From NCBI GenBank assembly GCA_905216215.1, contig CAJMSZ010000013.1, forward strand, positions 1 to 58,418: a stretch of 58,418 nucleotides of DNA, read 5' to 3'. Below, piece after piece: positions 8,378 through 16,162 of this stretch; positions within the stretch are counted from its first letter, which is position 1, and each line of letters opens with the position of its first letter. A program made the translations under genes and the position numbers. The DNA comes from an uncultured bacterium. Lineage in GTDB: Bacteria > Bacillota > Clostridia > Lachnospirales > Lachnospiraceae. The notes under the pieces were generated by a model that was not told the origin of the DNA, did no database searches, and worked only from the letters and a program-made list of their open reading frames with translations.

Positions 8378-9391
8378 CTATTGCTCCTCGTCAAACAACC
8401 TTGTCAGTCGTTTTGCAACCAGACGACACTCCAATACCTCTTTACATGGCTGATGTATCTGGTGTCGCATATCATCCAATTCCATCATTTCGTCCATATA
8501 CAGCTTTTGTGCTTCCTGAACGGAAATTGCCTGAAAATGAATCTTATGATCCGTTTTTCGCTGAACAAGCTTTGGAATATCTACGGAGGCGACTGTTGCA
8601 ATCTTCGCATAACCACCTGTAGTCTGTCTGTCTGCCAACAGAATGATTGGTTTTCCATGAGATGGAACTTGAACAGAACCTAATGCAATTCCATCTGATA
8701 TTATATCGGAAGTAGTTTTCGGTGCGATAAATGCCCCTTCTAGTCTGCATCCCATCCGGTCGAACTCACTGGTAACCGTATATTCTGTACTCAGAAACGT
8801 ATCAATTCCCTGCTTGGAAAACATATCATCCTGAGGTCCCATAATAACCCTAAGAGTTGCTCCCTCTTGTCCAAAATCCTCCGGTTCCAGACTCCTGGAA
8901 AGGAAAAATGGAAGATAACGTCTCTTAATACGGAAATTAATATAATCTCCGTTCTCCAGCTTCCGTCCTTTAAAGCCTCCAATGGAACTCTTCATATTGG
9001 TACATCTGCTTCCCATTACGACCGGAATTTCCAGATAACTGGAAAATGCAATATATCCACGGCTTCCCGTACGGGCACTTCCAAATGCGAGAATATCTCC
9101 TTTATGCATATAAATAGCCGTATACATCTTTGCCGGTTTTCCATTAATGGTTGGTGTAAAATCACCGCCTGTAATTGCAATGATCGTTTCTGAAGTAAAT
9201 TCCAATGTCGGTCCAATCAATGTAAATTCCAGAACAGCCTCATTTTCCGGATTGTCCAAAAGAAGATTGGCAATCTTGAAAGAACGCACATCCATAACGC
9301 CTGCCACACTAAAGCCCTGACTCTGATAGCCGGTTCTGCCAATATCCTGAACCGTAGTCAGCATTCCGCTTTTTAATACACGAATTCCCAT
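8378..9391 (-). CDS. pxpC: 5-oxoprolinase subunit C (KipA/AHS2 family)
   Basis: PxpC (KipA, allophanate-hydrolase-subunit-2 fold) pairs with PxpB in the 5-oxoprolinase and is homologous to part of the carboxyltransferase domain of urea carboxylase. Motifs in 337 residues are LTTVQDIGRTGYQSQGFSVA, GAMD-like VMDVRSFKIANLLL, ITGGDF, FDRMGCRLEG, SDIISDGIALGSVQVPSHGK and PIILLADRQTTGGYAKIATV. The ATG at 9391 starts 1 nt after the pxpB stop and follows AGGCGAGG, so translation of the two subunits is likely coupled. Earlier in-frame starts lack a ribosome binding site and overlap pxpB. Confidence 0.93.
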   Translation of the reverse strand: MGIRVLKSGMLTTVQDIGRTGYQSQGFSVAGVMDVRSFKIANLLLDNPENEAVLEFTLIGPTLEFTSETIIAITGGDFTPTINGKPAKMYTAIYMHKGDILAFGSARTGSRGYIAFSSYLEIPVVMGSRCTNMKSSIGGFKGRKLENGDYINFRIKRRYLPFFLSRSLEPEDFGQEGATLRVIMGPQDDMFSKQGIDTFLSTEYTVTSEFDRMGCRLEGAFIAPKTTSDIISDGIALGSVQVPSHGKPIILLADRQTTGGYAKIATVASVDIPKLVQRKTDHKIHFQAISVQEAQKLYMDEMMELDDMRHQIHQPCKEVLECRLVAKRLTRLFDEEQ

Positions 9392-9392
9392 A

Positions 9393-10121
9393 CTACACCT
9401 CGCCTTCGTGAACAACGCATTGATATTCACCTTTTTCCACTAATTCCTGAATGCGTAAGAATTCTTCTTCATCGATAGGAATAAACCGGATATAATCTCC
9501 GGTTTCCACAAGAATCGGTGTCTGTCTTTCCGGATCATAAGTACGCACCGGAGTCATCCCCATAAGCTGCCAGCCTCCCGGTGAATCCAGTGGGTAAATA
9601 CCGGTCTGGGAGCCTCCGATTCCTACGCTTCCCGCACGGATTTTCAGTCTTGGACTGGCAAGCCTCGGTGTATGAATTCGCTCATCCAATCCACCCAGAT
9701 AAGTAAATCCCGGTAAAAATCCAAGCATATAGATTAAATAATCTTTCGATGAATGGATTTTTATCACCTCTTCTACGGAAAGTCCCGCATGCTCTGCAAT
9801 ATTTTCAATATCCGGTCCGTATTCTCCGCCATAGCACACCGGAATTTCAAAAATACGTTTTCGCGTAGCTTCTGTTTTTGTTTCCATTTTCAGCAGGTGT
9901 TCCATCCGTTCTTTCAATTCTTCATAAGAAAGAACTCTCGGGTCATAATTGATGAGCAGGGAACAAAATGCAGGAATCACATCCACAATTCCTTCGATGT
10001 GTTGTTCTCTCATCAACTGTACAAGTGCCGTAATTTTCCGGTTTGTCTCTGGATTGATATCTTTTCCAAATTCTATCAATAATGCAGAATCTCCGGCTGT
10101 TAAAATTCGGATGTCAGGCAT
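9393..10121 (-). CDS. pxpB: 5-oxoprolinase subunit B (KipI/AHS1 family)
   Basis: PxpB (KipI, allophanate-hydrolase-subunit-1 fold) is the partner of PxpC. The 242-residue protein has ILTAGDSALLIEFG at the N-terminus, IPVCYGGEYGPD, GFLPGFTYLGGLDERI, and the strongly conserved GSVGIGGSQTGIYPLDSPGG followed by WQLMGMTP. In Bacillus the homologue KipI was named as a kinase inhibitor, but the oxoprolinase role is the better-supported general one and the neighbours fit it. The gene is 25 nt after the NRAMP-like gene. Confidence 0.93.
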   Translation of the reverse strand: MPDIRILTAGDSALLIEFGKDINPETNRKITALVQLMREQHIEGIVDVIPAFCSLLINYDPRVLSYEELKERMEHLLKMETKTEATRKRIFEIPVCYGGEYGPDIENIAEHAGLSVEEVIKIHSSKDYLIYMLGFLPGFTYLGGLDERIHTPRLASPRLKIRAGSVGIGGSQTGIYPLDSPGGWQLMGMTPVRTYDPERQTPILVETGDYIRFIPIDEEEFLRIQELVEKGEYQCVVHEGEV

Positions 10122-10146
10122 TTCTTTATACCTCCTTAGGGAGTTC

Positions 10147-11355
10147 TTAGAAGAAAGAACTCATATTTGAAATAAATGTTGTTACACCCAGATAAGCAGA
10201 AATTACGACAACAATCAGTCCTAATACCCAGAGCCATACCGGATGTTTGTACGATTCCCCTACAATATTCTTCTTTTTTGCTGCTATCAGACAGATTCCT
10301 AAAGTAATCGGAAGAATCAGTCCGTTTAATGCACCAGCAAGTACCAGTAAAGTTGCCGGCTGACCGATTAATAACATAATCAGTGTAGACACTGCAATAA
10401 ATGCAATGATAACTTTATTTTCGTTTTCCTCAATTGCAGGATGGAAGGTTTTCAAAAATGATACGGACGTATAAGCTGCACCTATAATAGAAGTAACCGC
10501 TGCACAAAGCAGTACCAGTCCTGCAAAACGATAACCGTTTTCGCCTGCACCTGCACGAAATGCATCCGCTGCCGGGTTTCCGGAAGTGCTTAAATCAACT
10601 CCCTCTTTTACGACAACTCCCAGTACAGCTAAGAAAAGCAGAATACGGACAACTGTTGCAATTCCAATTCCCATAATAGAACTCTTGTTGATTTCTTTTA
10701 AATTTTCTTCTCCTGTTATTCCGGCATCAATCAGTCTGTGTGCCCCGGCAAATGTAATATAACCACCGACTGTACCACCAAGAAGGGTAATAATAGCCGG
10801 AATCAGATTATTGACTCCTTCCGATGGAACAAATGTATTCTTGAGCGCATCTCCTACCGGAGGCTGTACTACAATGATGATTCCCAAAATAACGATAATC
10901 ATAATGCCTGCAAGTACTTTTGTCAATGTATCCATAGCTGATTTTGCATTTTTCACTAAGAATACTGCAATCGCTACTGCACCAGCCAGAATGTATCCAA
11001 CTTTTGTAGGAATTCCAAGCAGTGTATTGAATCCAAGTGCGCCACCACCCACATTACCAATGTTAAATACCAGTCCACCAAGTGCTACCATGAATGCCAC
11101 AAAATATCCCAGACCTGGAAGGACTTTATTTGCCACATCCTGTCCACGAAGTCCTGTCACACACAGTACGCGCCAGATATTCATCTGTGCTATAGCAGAT
11201 AAAAGTATGGAAGCTAATATAACAAACCCAAAACTCGCCAAATGCTGTCCTGTAAACTTTGCTGTCTGTGTTAAAAAACCTGGTCCAATTGCCGAGGTCG
11301 CCATCAAAAATGCTGCACCAAAAAGTGCGCCCCCGCTCTTTTTCTCTTTCTTCAT
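10147..11355 (-). CDS. NRAMP-like (YcsG-type) transporter lacking metal motifs
   Basis: A 402-residue membrane protein with about eleven hydrophobic segments, related to NRAMP transporters and matching the YcsG-type protein found beside pxp genes in Bacillus. The helix-1 position that holds DPGN in metal transporters reads SAIGPGFLTQTAKFTG, and the helix-6 MPH motif is replaced within GGTVGGYITFAGAHRL. The metal ligands are therefore missing, so a non-metal substrate such as 5-oxoproline is a reasonable inference from context. The start at 11355 follows GGAGG with 8-nt spacing. It is the first gene of the operon. Confidence 0.82.
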   Translation of the reverse strand: MKKEKKSGGALFGAAFLMATSAIGPGFLTQTAKFTGQHLASFGFVILASILLSAIAQMNIWRVLCVTGLRGQDVANKVLPGLGYFVAFMVALGGLVFNIGNVGGGALGFNTLLGIPTKVGYILAGAVAIAVFLVKNAKSAMDTLTKVLAGIMIIVILGIIIVVQPPVGDALKNTFVPSEGVNNLIPAIITLLGGTVGGYITFAGAHRLIDAGITGEENLKEINKSSIMGIGIATVVRILLFLAVLGVVVKEGVDLSTSGNPAADAFRAGAGENGYRFAGLVLLCAAVTSIIGAAYTSVSFLKTFHPAIEENENKVIIAFIAVSTLIMLLIGQPATLLVLAGALNGLILPITLGICLIAAKKKNIVGESYKHPVWLWVLGLIVVVISAYLGVTTFISNMSSFF

Positions 11356-11389
11356 TGAGTATACCTCCATTCACTTTTTATAAGACAGT

Positions 11390-11418
11390 ATTGTACCACA
11401 ATTTTGCTCAGAATCCAA
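11390..11418 (-). promoter_or_regulatory. Probable promoter of the pxp operon
   Basis: Minus-strand TTGGAT (11413-11418), a 17-nt spacer and TACAAT (11390-11395), about 35 nt before the start of the NRAMP-like gene. Confidence 0.7.
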
Positions 11419-11431
11419 GTATTTTCCTTTA

Positions 11432-11454
11432 ACGCTTTATCATTTTAAAAGCGT
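11432..11454. promoter_or_regulatory. Inverted repeat upstream of the pxp promoter (possible operator)
   Basis: ACGCTTT and AAAGCGT, a perfect 7-bp inverted repeat around a 9-nt AT-rich centre, lie 14 nt upstream of the -35. Position and symmetry fit a binding site for a dimeric regulator, but no regulator gene is adjacent. The rest of the gap to 11633 is AT-rich and I recognise nothing in it. Confidence 0.4.
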
Positions 11455-11633
11455 AATGTGATAATTAAAGAATATTCCATTCTCATTTCATTCATTTTTA
11501 ATTATTTTTTTATATTTTTGATCTAATTTTGCAATTTTTTTGTTTTGCATCCCGCACTTTTTCTTTCAGGATTAGTATGTATGACAATTTGGTTTGTATT
11601 CGAAAGAATCCTTCCTTCCCAATATGTCCAAAT

Positions 11634-12392
11634 TTATCCAACAATTTTTTCAATAAAATAAGGAAACTGTTTCTGCCACCAAGGCCAGTCATGGTTTACA
11701 TCTTCTCCCCAGAAATCAATCCATACCGGAACACTAAGGCGTTCAAACTGTTCTTTTAGAATTTGTGAATCCTTTTTTGCCTCGTCTTCCCAGGCTCCCT
11801 GGCCACAACAGATAACAAGTTTCCCATGACGATACTTATCAGCCCACGGATGTTCCGGTGACATATTTCCTATAAAATCAATAGGGGAGTTGTTATAAAT
11901 GTCAGAATCGTTATAATTCGGGAAAAAATATCCAGCATGAAAGAGACCACTCAATGACAGACATCCGCCAAACAAATCCGGTCGTCTCAGATAAAAATTC
12001 ACTGCATGATAGCCGCCCATACTTGCTCCGGTCAGCATGACCTTTCCGACATATGAATTTTCATCTGTCTCACCATGAATCTGATGTAATCGTGGCAAAA
12101 ATTCTTCGCAAAGATAGTGGAACCACTGCTCATGCCACATGATTCTCCCATGATAATCTCCGCCTTCTGCACTCCAAGTTTCCTCATCTACACAATCTAC
12201 GCAGAACAACTGTAACTTACCTTCTTCAATTTTTTCGGCCACTGTATCTATCATTCCACGATTTTCAAAATCAAAGAAACGTCCATTCTGGCATGGGAAC
12301 ACTATAAAAGGAATTCCGGCATGTCCGTAAACCTTAAACTCCATATTGCGCTCCAAATAACCGGAATGTTCTTTATAATATCTGACGTACAT
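11634..12392 (-). CDS. Alpha/beta-hydrolase, esterase-D-like
   Basis: A 252-residue protein of the putative esterase family (PF00756-like). The nucleophile elbow is LTGASMGGYHAV, with Ser in GASMGG. A likely acid is Asp in GQGAWEDEA, and the His is in DVNHDWPWW near the C-terminus. There is no signal peptide, so it is cytoplasmic. The physiological ester is unknown; such enzymes include S-formylglutathione hydrolase-like and feruloyl-esterase-like proteins. It follows the tsf terminator, so it is either separately transcribed or reached by read-through. Confidence 0.8.
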   Translation of the reverse strand: MYVRYYKEHSGYLERNMEFKVYGHAGIPFIVFPCQNGRFFDFENRGMIDTVAEKIEEGKLQLFCVDCVDEETWSAEGGDYHGRIMWHEQWFHYLCEEFLPRLHQIHGETDENSYVGKVMLTGASMGGYHAVNFYLRRPDLFGGCLSLSGLFHAGYFFPNYNDSDIYNNSPIDFIGNMSPEHPWADKYRHGKLVICCGQGAWEDEAKKDSQILKEQFERLSVPVWIDFWGEDVNHDWPWWQKQFPYFIEKIVG

Positions 12393-12425
12393 CTTGTATC
12401 CTTCTTTCTTTACCGGTTTGTTTTA

Positions 12426-12471
12426 TAAAAATAACCCTTACAAACAGTATCTCCACCATTCATAAGGGTTA
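12426..12471 (-). terminator. Terminator after tsf
   Basis: On the minus strand, TAACCCTTA (12463-12471) and TAAGGGTTA (12432-12440) form a 9-bp stem with a 22-nt loop, followed by TTTTTAT. It lies between the tsf stop and the esterase start. Confidence 0.75.
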
Positions 12472-12511
12472 ATATCATTGCAGAAATCTAATACAAAATC
12501 TGTATTACATA

Positions 12512-13588
12512 CTATGCGTTCATCTGTGCTGCTACTTCAGCTGCAAAGTCTTCGTTTTTCTTTTCCATACCTTCGCCCACTTCAAAACGTACAATGTTCT
12601 TAATTACAAGAGCACTGTTTACTGACTTAAGATATGCAGCAACTGTCTGTTTTCCATCTTCAGCTTTAACATAAGCCTGATCTAATAAACAGATTTCTTT
12701 TAACTGTTTAGAAACACGACCTTCGATTGCGCCATTGAAAATCTTGTTTGCCATGATATTCTCTTTATCTGCCATAGCTAAATTTACAAGTACATCTTTT
12801 GCTTCTTTTGAAAGGAAGTTGAACAAGTAATTCATATTGTTCTTCTTTTCATTGTAAATAGCAATATCTTCATCGCTCCAAAGTTTTTCTGTACAAGCTT
12901 TACTGATCAAATCATTTAAAACTGGCTTTGGAAGGGAAGCAGGATCATTCAATGAGGAGTCAACAATGATTTCTCTCATTTTTGCTACTGCTTCTGGAGC
13001 AATATCATCTCTGCTGATGTACTCCGGTCTCATAGCTGCAACCTGCATAGCAATATTGGTAAGCACTTCTTCTGCACCTGTTGCACCATCTGCAGCAATA
13101 ATTACACCAATCTTGCCGCCTGCATGAAGGTAGCTGGCTACACATTCACCAGAAATTTTAGCAAATCTACGTACAGATAATTTTTCTCCAATTGTAGCAG
13201 TTTTATCGATTAATTCCTCTTTAAGACCATTCATTTCAAGAAGAGCTTCTACATCTTCTCCGTTTAAACCACCATTTAAACCTGAAACAAGTGCATTGTC
13301 AGCCACTAACTGTACAAAATTCTGGAATAATTCATTCTTTGCAACGAAGTCTGTTTCTGAGTTAACTTCTACAACAACTACTTCATTGTCATTCTTTGCA
13401 ACGCGAGTGATACCTTCAGCTGCAATACGAGAAGCTTTCTTTTCCATCTTAGCTGCTCCGCTTTTCTTTAATACTTCAACAGCTGCATCCATATCTCCGT
13501 TTGTTTCTGTAAGAGCTTTCTTACAGTCCATCATACCAGCACCTGTCATTTCTCTTAATTCTTTTACCATGCTTGCTGAAATTGCCAT
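12512..13588 (-). CDS. tsf: Elongation factor Ts with an internal insertion
   Basis: EF-Ts exchanges GDP for GTP on EF-Tu. The N-terminal UBA-like domain holds the signatures LREMTGAGMMDCKKAL and VEVNSETDFVAKN, and the C-terminus has IVRFEVGEGMEKKNEDFAAE. The protein is 358 residues, against about 280-310 in most bacteria. The excess lies between AAMRPEYISRDDIAPEAV and GAIEGRVSKQLKEICLLDQ, at about residues 207-280, where E. coli EF-Ts has only a short helix. The insert is rich in Lys, Asn and Asp and looks folded, not low-complexity. It follows rpsB by 35 nt in the usual order. Confidence 0.95.
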   Translation of the reverse strand: MAISASMVKELREMTGAGMMDCKKALTETNGDMDAAVEVLKKSGAAKMEKKASRIAAEGITRVAKNDNEVVVVEVNSETDFVAKNELFQNFVQLVADNALVSGLNGGLNGEDVEALLEMNGLKEELIDKTATIGEKLSVRRFAKISGECVASYLHAGGKIGVIIAADGATGAEEVLTNIAMQVAAMRPEYISRDDIAPEAVAKMREIIVDSSLNDPASLPKPVLNDLISKACTEKLWSDEDIAIYNEKKNNMNYLFNFLSKEAKDVLVNLAMADKENIMANKIFNGAIEGRVSKQLKEICLLDQAYVKAEDGKQTVAAYLKSVNSALVIKNIVRFEVGEGMEKKNEDFAAEVAAQMNA

Positions 13589-13623
13589 GATCTATTCCTC
13601 CATCCGATTCCTAATACAATTGA

Positions 13624-14367
13624 TTATTCTTCAACTGATTCTTCTACTGCTTCCACTTCTTCTGCTTCGTAATCTGCTCCTGTTTCACCCTGGTTAGCTT
13701 CGATTACAGCATCTGCCATTTTAGAAACGATAAGTTTTACTGCTCTGATAGCATCATCGTTACCTGGGATTACATAATCAAGTTCTTCTGGGTCGCAGTT
13801 TGTATCAGCGATACCGATCAAAGGAATTCCAAGAGTATGAGCTTCCTGTACACAAATTCTTTCTTTCTTAGGGTCAACTACGAAGATTGCATCTGGAATC
13901 TTCTTCATTTCTTTAATTCCGCCAAGGTTCTTTTCCAGTTTTTCCCATTCTTTCTTAAGAGCGATAACTTCTTTCTTAGGTAATACATCAAAAGTTCCGT
14001 CTTCAGACATTGTTTCGATTTCTTTTAAACGATTGATTCTGCTCTGGATTGTCTTGAAGTTAGTAAGCATTCCACCTAACCATCTTTCGTTTACATAGAA
14101 CATTCCGCAGCGTTCTGCTTCTGTCTTAATAGCATCCTGAGCCTGTTTCTTTGTTCCAACGAAAAGAATCTGTCCACCTTCTGCTGCAATATCAGAAATT
14201 GCATTGTAAGCTTCATCTACTTTTCCTACAGATTTCTGTAAGTCAATGATATAAATACCATTTCTTTCTGTGTAGATGTATTCAGCCATTTTAGGGTTCC
14301 ATCTTCTTGTCTGGTGTCCGAAATGTACACCTGCTTCTAAAAGTTGTTTCATTGAGATAACGCTCAT
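13624..14367 (-). CDS. rpsB: 30S ribosomal protein S2
   Basis: A structural protein of the small ribosomal subunit. It begins MSVISMKQLLEAGVHFGHQ and contains RRWNPKMAEYIY, FVGTKKQAQD, RWLGGMLTNFKTI and PLIGIADTNCDPEELDYVIPGN, all S2 signatures. The last 15 or so residues are a Glu/Val-rich acidic tail. The start at 14367 follows GGAGG with 8-nt spacing and gives 247 residues. tsf is next, but pyrH is not. Confidence 0.97.
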   Translation of the reverse strand: MSVISMKQLLEAGVHFGHQTRRWNPKMAEYIYTERNGIYIIDLQKSVGKVDEAYNAISDIAAEGGQILFVGTKKQAQDAIKTEAERCGMFYVNERWLGGMLTNFKTIQSRINRLKEIETMSEDGTFDVLPKKEVIALKKEWEKLEKNLGGIKEMKKIPDAIFVVDPKKERICVQEAHTLGIPLIGIADTNCDPEELDYVIPGNDDAIRAVKLIVSKMADAVIEANQGETGADYEAEEVEAVEESVEE

Positions 14368-14406
14368 GTTTTTTTCCTCCATTTGGTTTTTACTTCCGTA
14401 TGCTTC

Positions 14407-14435
14407 ATTATACAAACCGGATATCCGGCACCAAA
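14407..14435 (-). promoter_or_regulatory. rpsB promoter with a 12-bp palindrome in its spacer
   Basis: Minus-strand TATAAT (14407-14412) with a weak -35 TTTGGT (14430-14435) 17 nt upstream. The spacer contains the perfect palindrome CCGGATATCCGG (14417-14428), where a bound protein would block RNA polymerase. Confidence 0.55.
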
Positions 14436-14480
14436 GTTAACGGCACACGTGTTTTTTTGCAACATTTATAAGATAACATA

Positions 14481-14511
14481 AAAGCCCTGCATATGCAAGG
14501 CTTTTTTTACT
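14481..14511. terminator. Bidirectional-looking terminator
   Basis: Stem AAAGCCCTGCA / TGCAAGGCTTT with one mismatch and T-runs on both sides. On the minus strand it ends the unit containing the 45-residue membrane protein and insulates the rpsB promoter. Confidence 0.7.
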
Positions 14512-14544
14512 GTCATATATTTGATATTTCGGAATACTCAGATT

Positions 14545-14682
14545 TTACCAGAGAAACATCTGATATCCAACTACAAAACACAGAATGCAAATCAGAACCC
14601 GGCAGAAATCGCTTGGCAGGAACATTCCGACTATGATTCCCAAAGCAAGGAAAAACAACGCAAATCCTATCACCCGCTTCAT
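14545..14682 (-). CDS. Small membrane protein, 45 residues
   Basis: A short frame starting MKRVIGFALFFLALGIIVGM and ending CFVVGYQMFLW, with two hydrophobic stretches (about residues 5-20 and 27-41) split by a short polar PSDFCR turn. GGGTGAT precedes the ATG and a terminator follows. This pattern matches small two-helix proteins I associate with Clostridia, but I know no function. It is 69 nt downstream of gerW in the same direction and may belong to the same sporulation-linked unit. Confidence 0.65.
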   Translation of the reverse strand: MKRVIGFALFFLALGIIVGMFLPSDFCRVLICILCFVVGYQMFLW

Positions 14683-14751
14683 GCCATCACCCAATTTTGC
14701 TTCTTAATTCATTATATTCATTTCTATAGAATCCATTACTAAGAAAATCAA

Positions 14752-15147
14752 TTATTTTTCTTCTGCTGAATCCAGAATATCAACCACGTCCTGCTCAGTC
14801 ATCTTATCATCTTTTGGCCCTTTTACACGTTCAATGACATCCGGCACCATGTCAAGAATCTTGGTAATTGCGTCCTGATTCTTAATATTTACCAGACGGG
14901 TTGTCCCATTCTGAATAACAAGAACTGCACACGGTGTCATCTTTCCACCGAGGCCTCCACAGCCTTTGTCCTTATTATCTCCACTAAAAGCACCCGCTCC
15001 AACACCGAAGGAAACATCCACTAGTGGTAAAATAATAGTATCTCCTATATGAATTGCATCACCTACAACCGTCTTAGATGACAATACTCCGTTGATTCCT
15101 GAAAATAAGGATTCCACTGTCTCTTTAAATTGTTTTTCAGCCGCCAT
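14752..15147 (-). CDS. gerW: GerW-family sporulation protein (YtfJ)
   Basis: GerW (YtfJ) is a small sporulation protein needed for normal germination in Bacillus. The 131-residue product has the family core FSGINGVLSSKTVVGDAIHI, a Gly-rich segment FGVGAGAFSG, GCGGLGGKMTPCAVLVI and ITKILDMVPDVIERV. Its neighbour upstream is a DUF2953 protein, the same pairing as ytfI-ytfJ in Bacillus, which supports the call. Confidence 0.92.
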   Translation of the reverse strand: MAAEKQFKETVESLFSGINGVLSSKTVVGDAIHIGDTIILPLVDVSFGVGAGAFSGDNKDKGCGGLGGKMTPCAVLVIQNGTTRLVNIKNQDAITKILDMVPDVIERVKGPKDDKMTEQDVVDILDSAEEK

Positions 15148-15193
15148 TTTCTTTCCTCCTGTTTTCGCATATATTGTTCTAATGCATAACGTT

Positions 15194-16159
15194 CTATTTC
15201 ATAACCATGTTTCGTATTTCCATTATTGTTTTTCGCGTCTCCTTGTGTATAAACAATTTTACACCAAAAACCGCCAGATGAATCATCCGGATTCTTCCTT
15301 TTATATGAATATCCCCTTGTAAAACTTTCTGTTCAAAATCTGGCTCTATTTCCATATTATCCCCAACAAACGGGCAAACCATGCCAAGCAAGCCTAAGAC
15401 TTGTCCAGTCAGACAAGGGTCTTCAAATCCATAATTTAAACGAACCCGAAAGATTTTCGGTTTTAAAAGACGTTTCATCCAAATCAGTTCTTTCTTTACC
15501 TTTCGGAATGCGCTTCTATGGACTTCATCATTCAAAAAAATCTGAATTGCATCTTTTGTATCGGAAATATTCTTTGCTATGCCTTTTATTTTACCACATA
15601 TCTTCACAAATGTATATTTTATCTTCCGCCAGATAGTGATGATTTTCTGATTCAGCCGTTCATATACAGATGGCTTCTTTTCTTTTTTCCCGTTTTCCTG
15701 ATTTTCCCTCTTCGTGCACTTTTTCGAAGAATCTTCCGATATTCCTTTTATATCCGACATTTCTTTTATATCCGACATTTCTTTTATATCCGATTTTTCT
15801 TTTTCATCTAGCGCTTGTTTTGCGTCAGGCTCTTGTTTTGCGTCAGGCTCTTGTTCTATATCTGGCTCTTCTTCTGTTTCACCGACAGGCATTTCTGCCT
15901 TTGCAAATTTTTTCCATGCCACACGGACACGCCATGTAAGTTCCTGTTCCTCATAGCGTGCTTTAGCAGAAAGCAGATGCAGCAGCCACGTAAGACGGAA
16001 ATTAACTTTTGAACCTCTGATTTCTCCCGGAAACTCTGCCCTCAATTCATATCGGACAGGCACAAATAGCAATATACAAAGAAGCAATAACAGAAACCCT
16101 ATGATACCCAATAGACAAATTCCCAATATTCGTAAAATCAATCCAATTATATGTAGCAT
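15194..16159 (-). CDS. DUF2953 membrane-anchored protein (YtfI-like)
   Basis: A 321-residue protein with one N-terminal membrane helix (residues 7-34, very Leu/Ile-rich), then FVPVRYELRAEF and VNFRLTWLLHLLSAKARYEE, then a charged low-complexity linker, and a C-terminal part with LNYGFEDPCLTGQVLGLLG, the most recognisable DUF2953 block. The linker contains two sets of six-residue repeats (DIKEMS and PDAKQE types). It lies directly upstream of gerW. A sporulation or envelope role is inferred from that pairing only. Confidence 0.8.
   Translation of the reverse strand: MLHIIGLILRILGICLLGIIGFLLLLLCILLFVPVRYELRAEFPGEIRGSKVNFRLTWLLHLLSAKARYEEQELTWRVRVAWKKFAKAEMPVGETEEEPDIEQEPDAKQEPDAKQALDEKEKSDIKEMSDIKEMSDIKGISEDSSKKCTKRENQENGKKEKKPSVYERLNQKIITIWRKIKYTFVKICGKIKGIAKNISDTKDAIQIFLNDEVHRSAFRKVKKELIWMKRLLKPKIFRVRLNYGFEDPCLTGQVLGLLGMVCPFVGDNMEIEPDFEQKVLQGDIHIKGRIRMIHLAVFGVKLFIHKETRKTIMEIRNMVMK
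15746..15857. repeat. In-frame 18-bp tandem repeats within the DUF2953 gene
   Basis: Two identical units of TTTTATATCCGACATTTC (15746-15763, 15764-15781) plus a diverged third (15782-15799), and two near-identical units of GCGTCAGGCTCTTGTTTT (15822-15839, 15840-15857). Each unit is six codons, so copy-number changes keep the reading frame. Confidence 0.85.
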
Positions 16160-16162
16160 ATT

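Noticed and set aside
11432..11454. CcpA (cre) site upstream of the pxp operon
   Set aside because: The spacing of the TG and CG elements does not fit the cre consensus. It is kept only as a generic inverted repeat.
11510..11692. A 60-codon minus-strand frame after the esterase gene
   Set aside because: It overlaps the 3' end of the esterase gene, has no ribosome binding site and no family resemblance.
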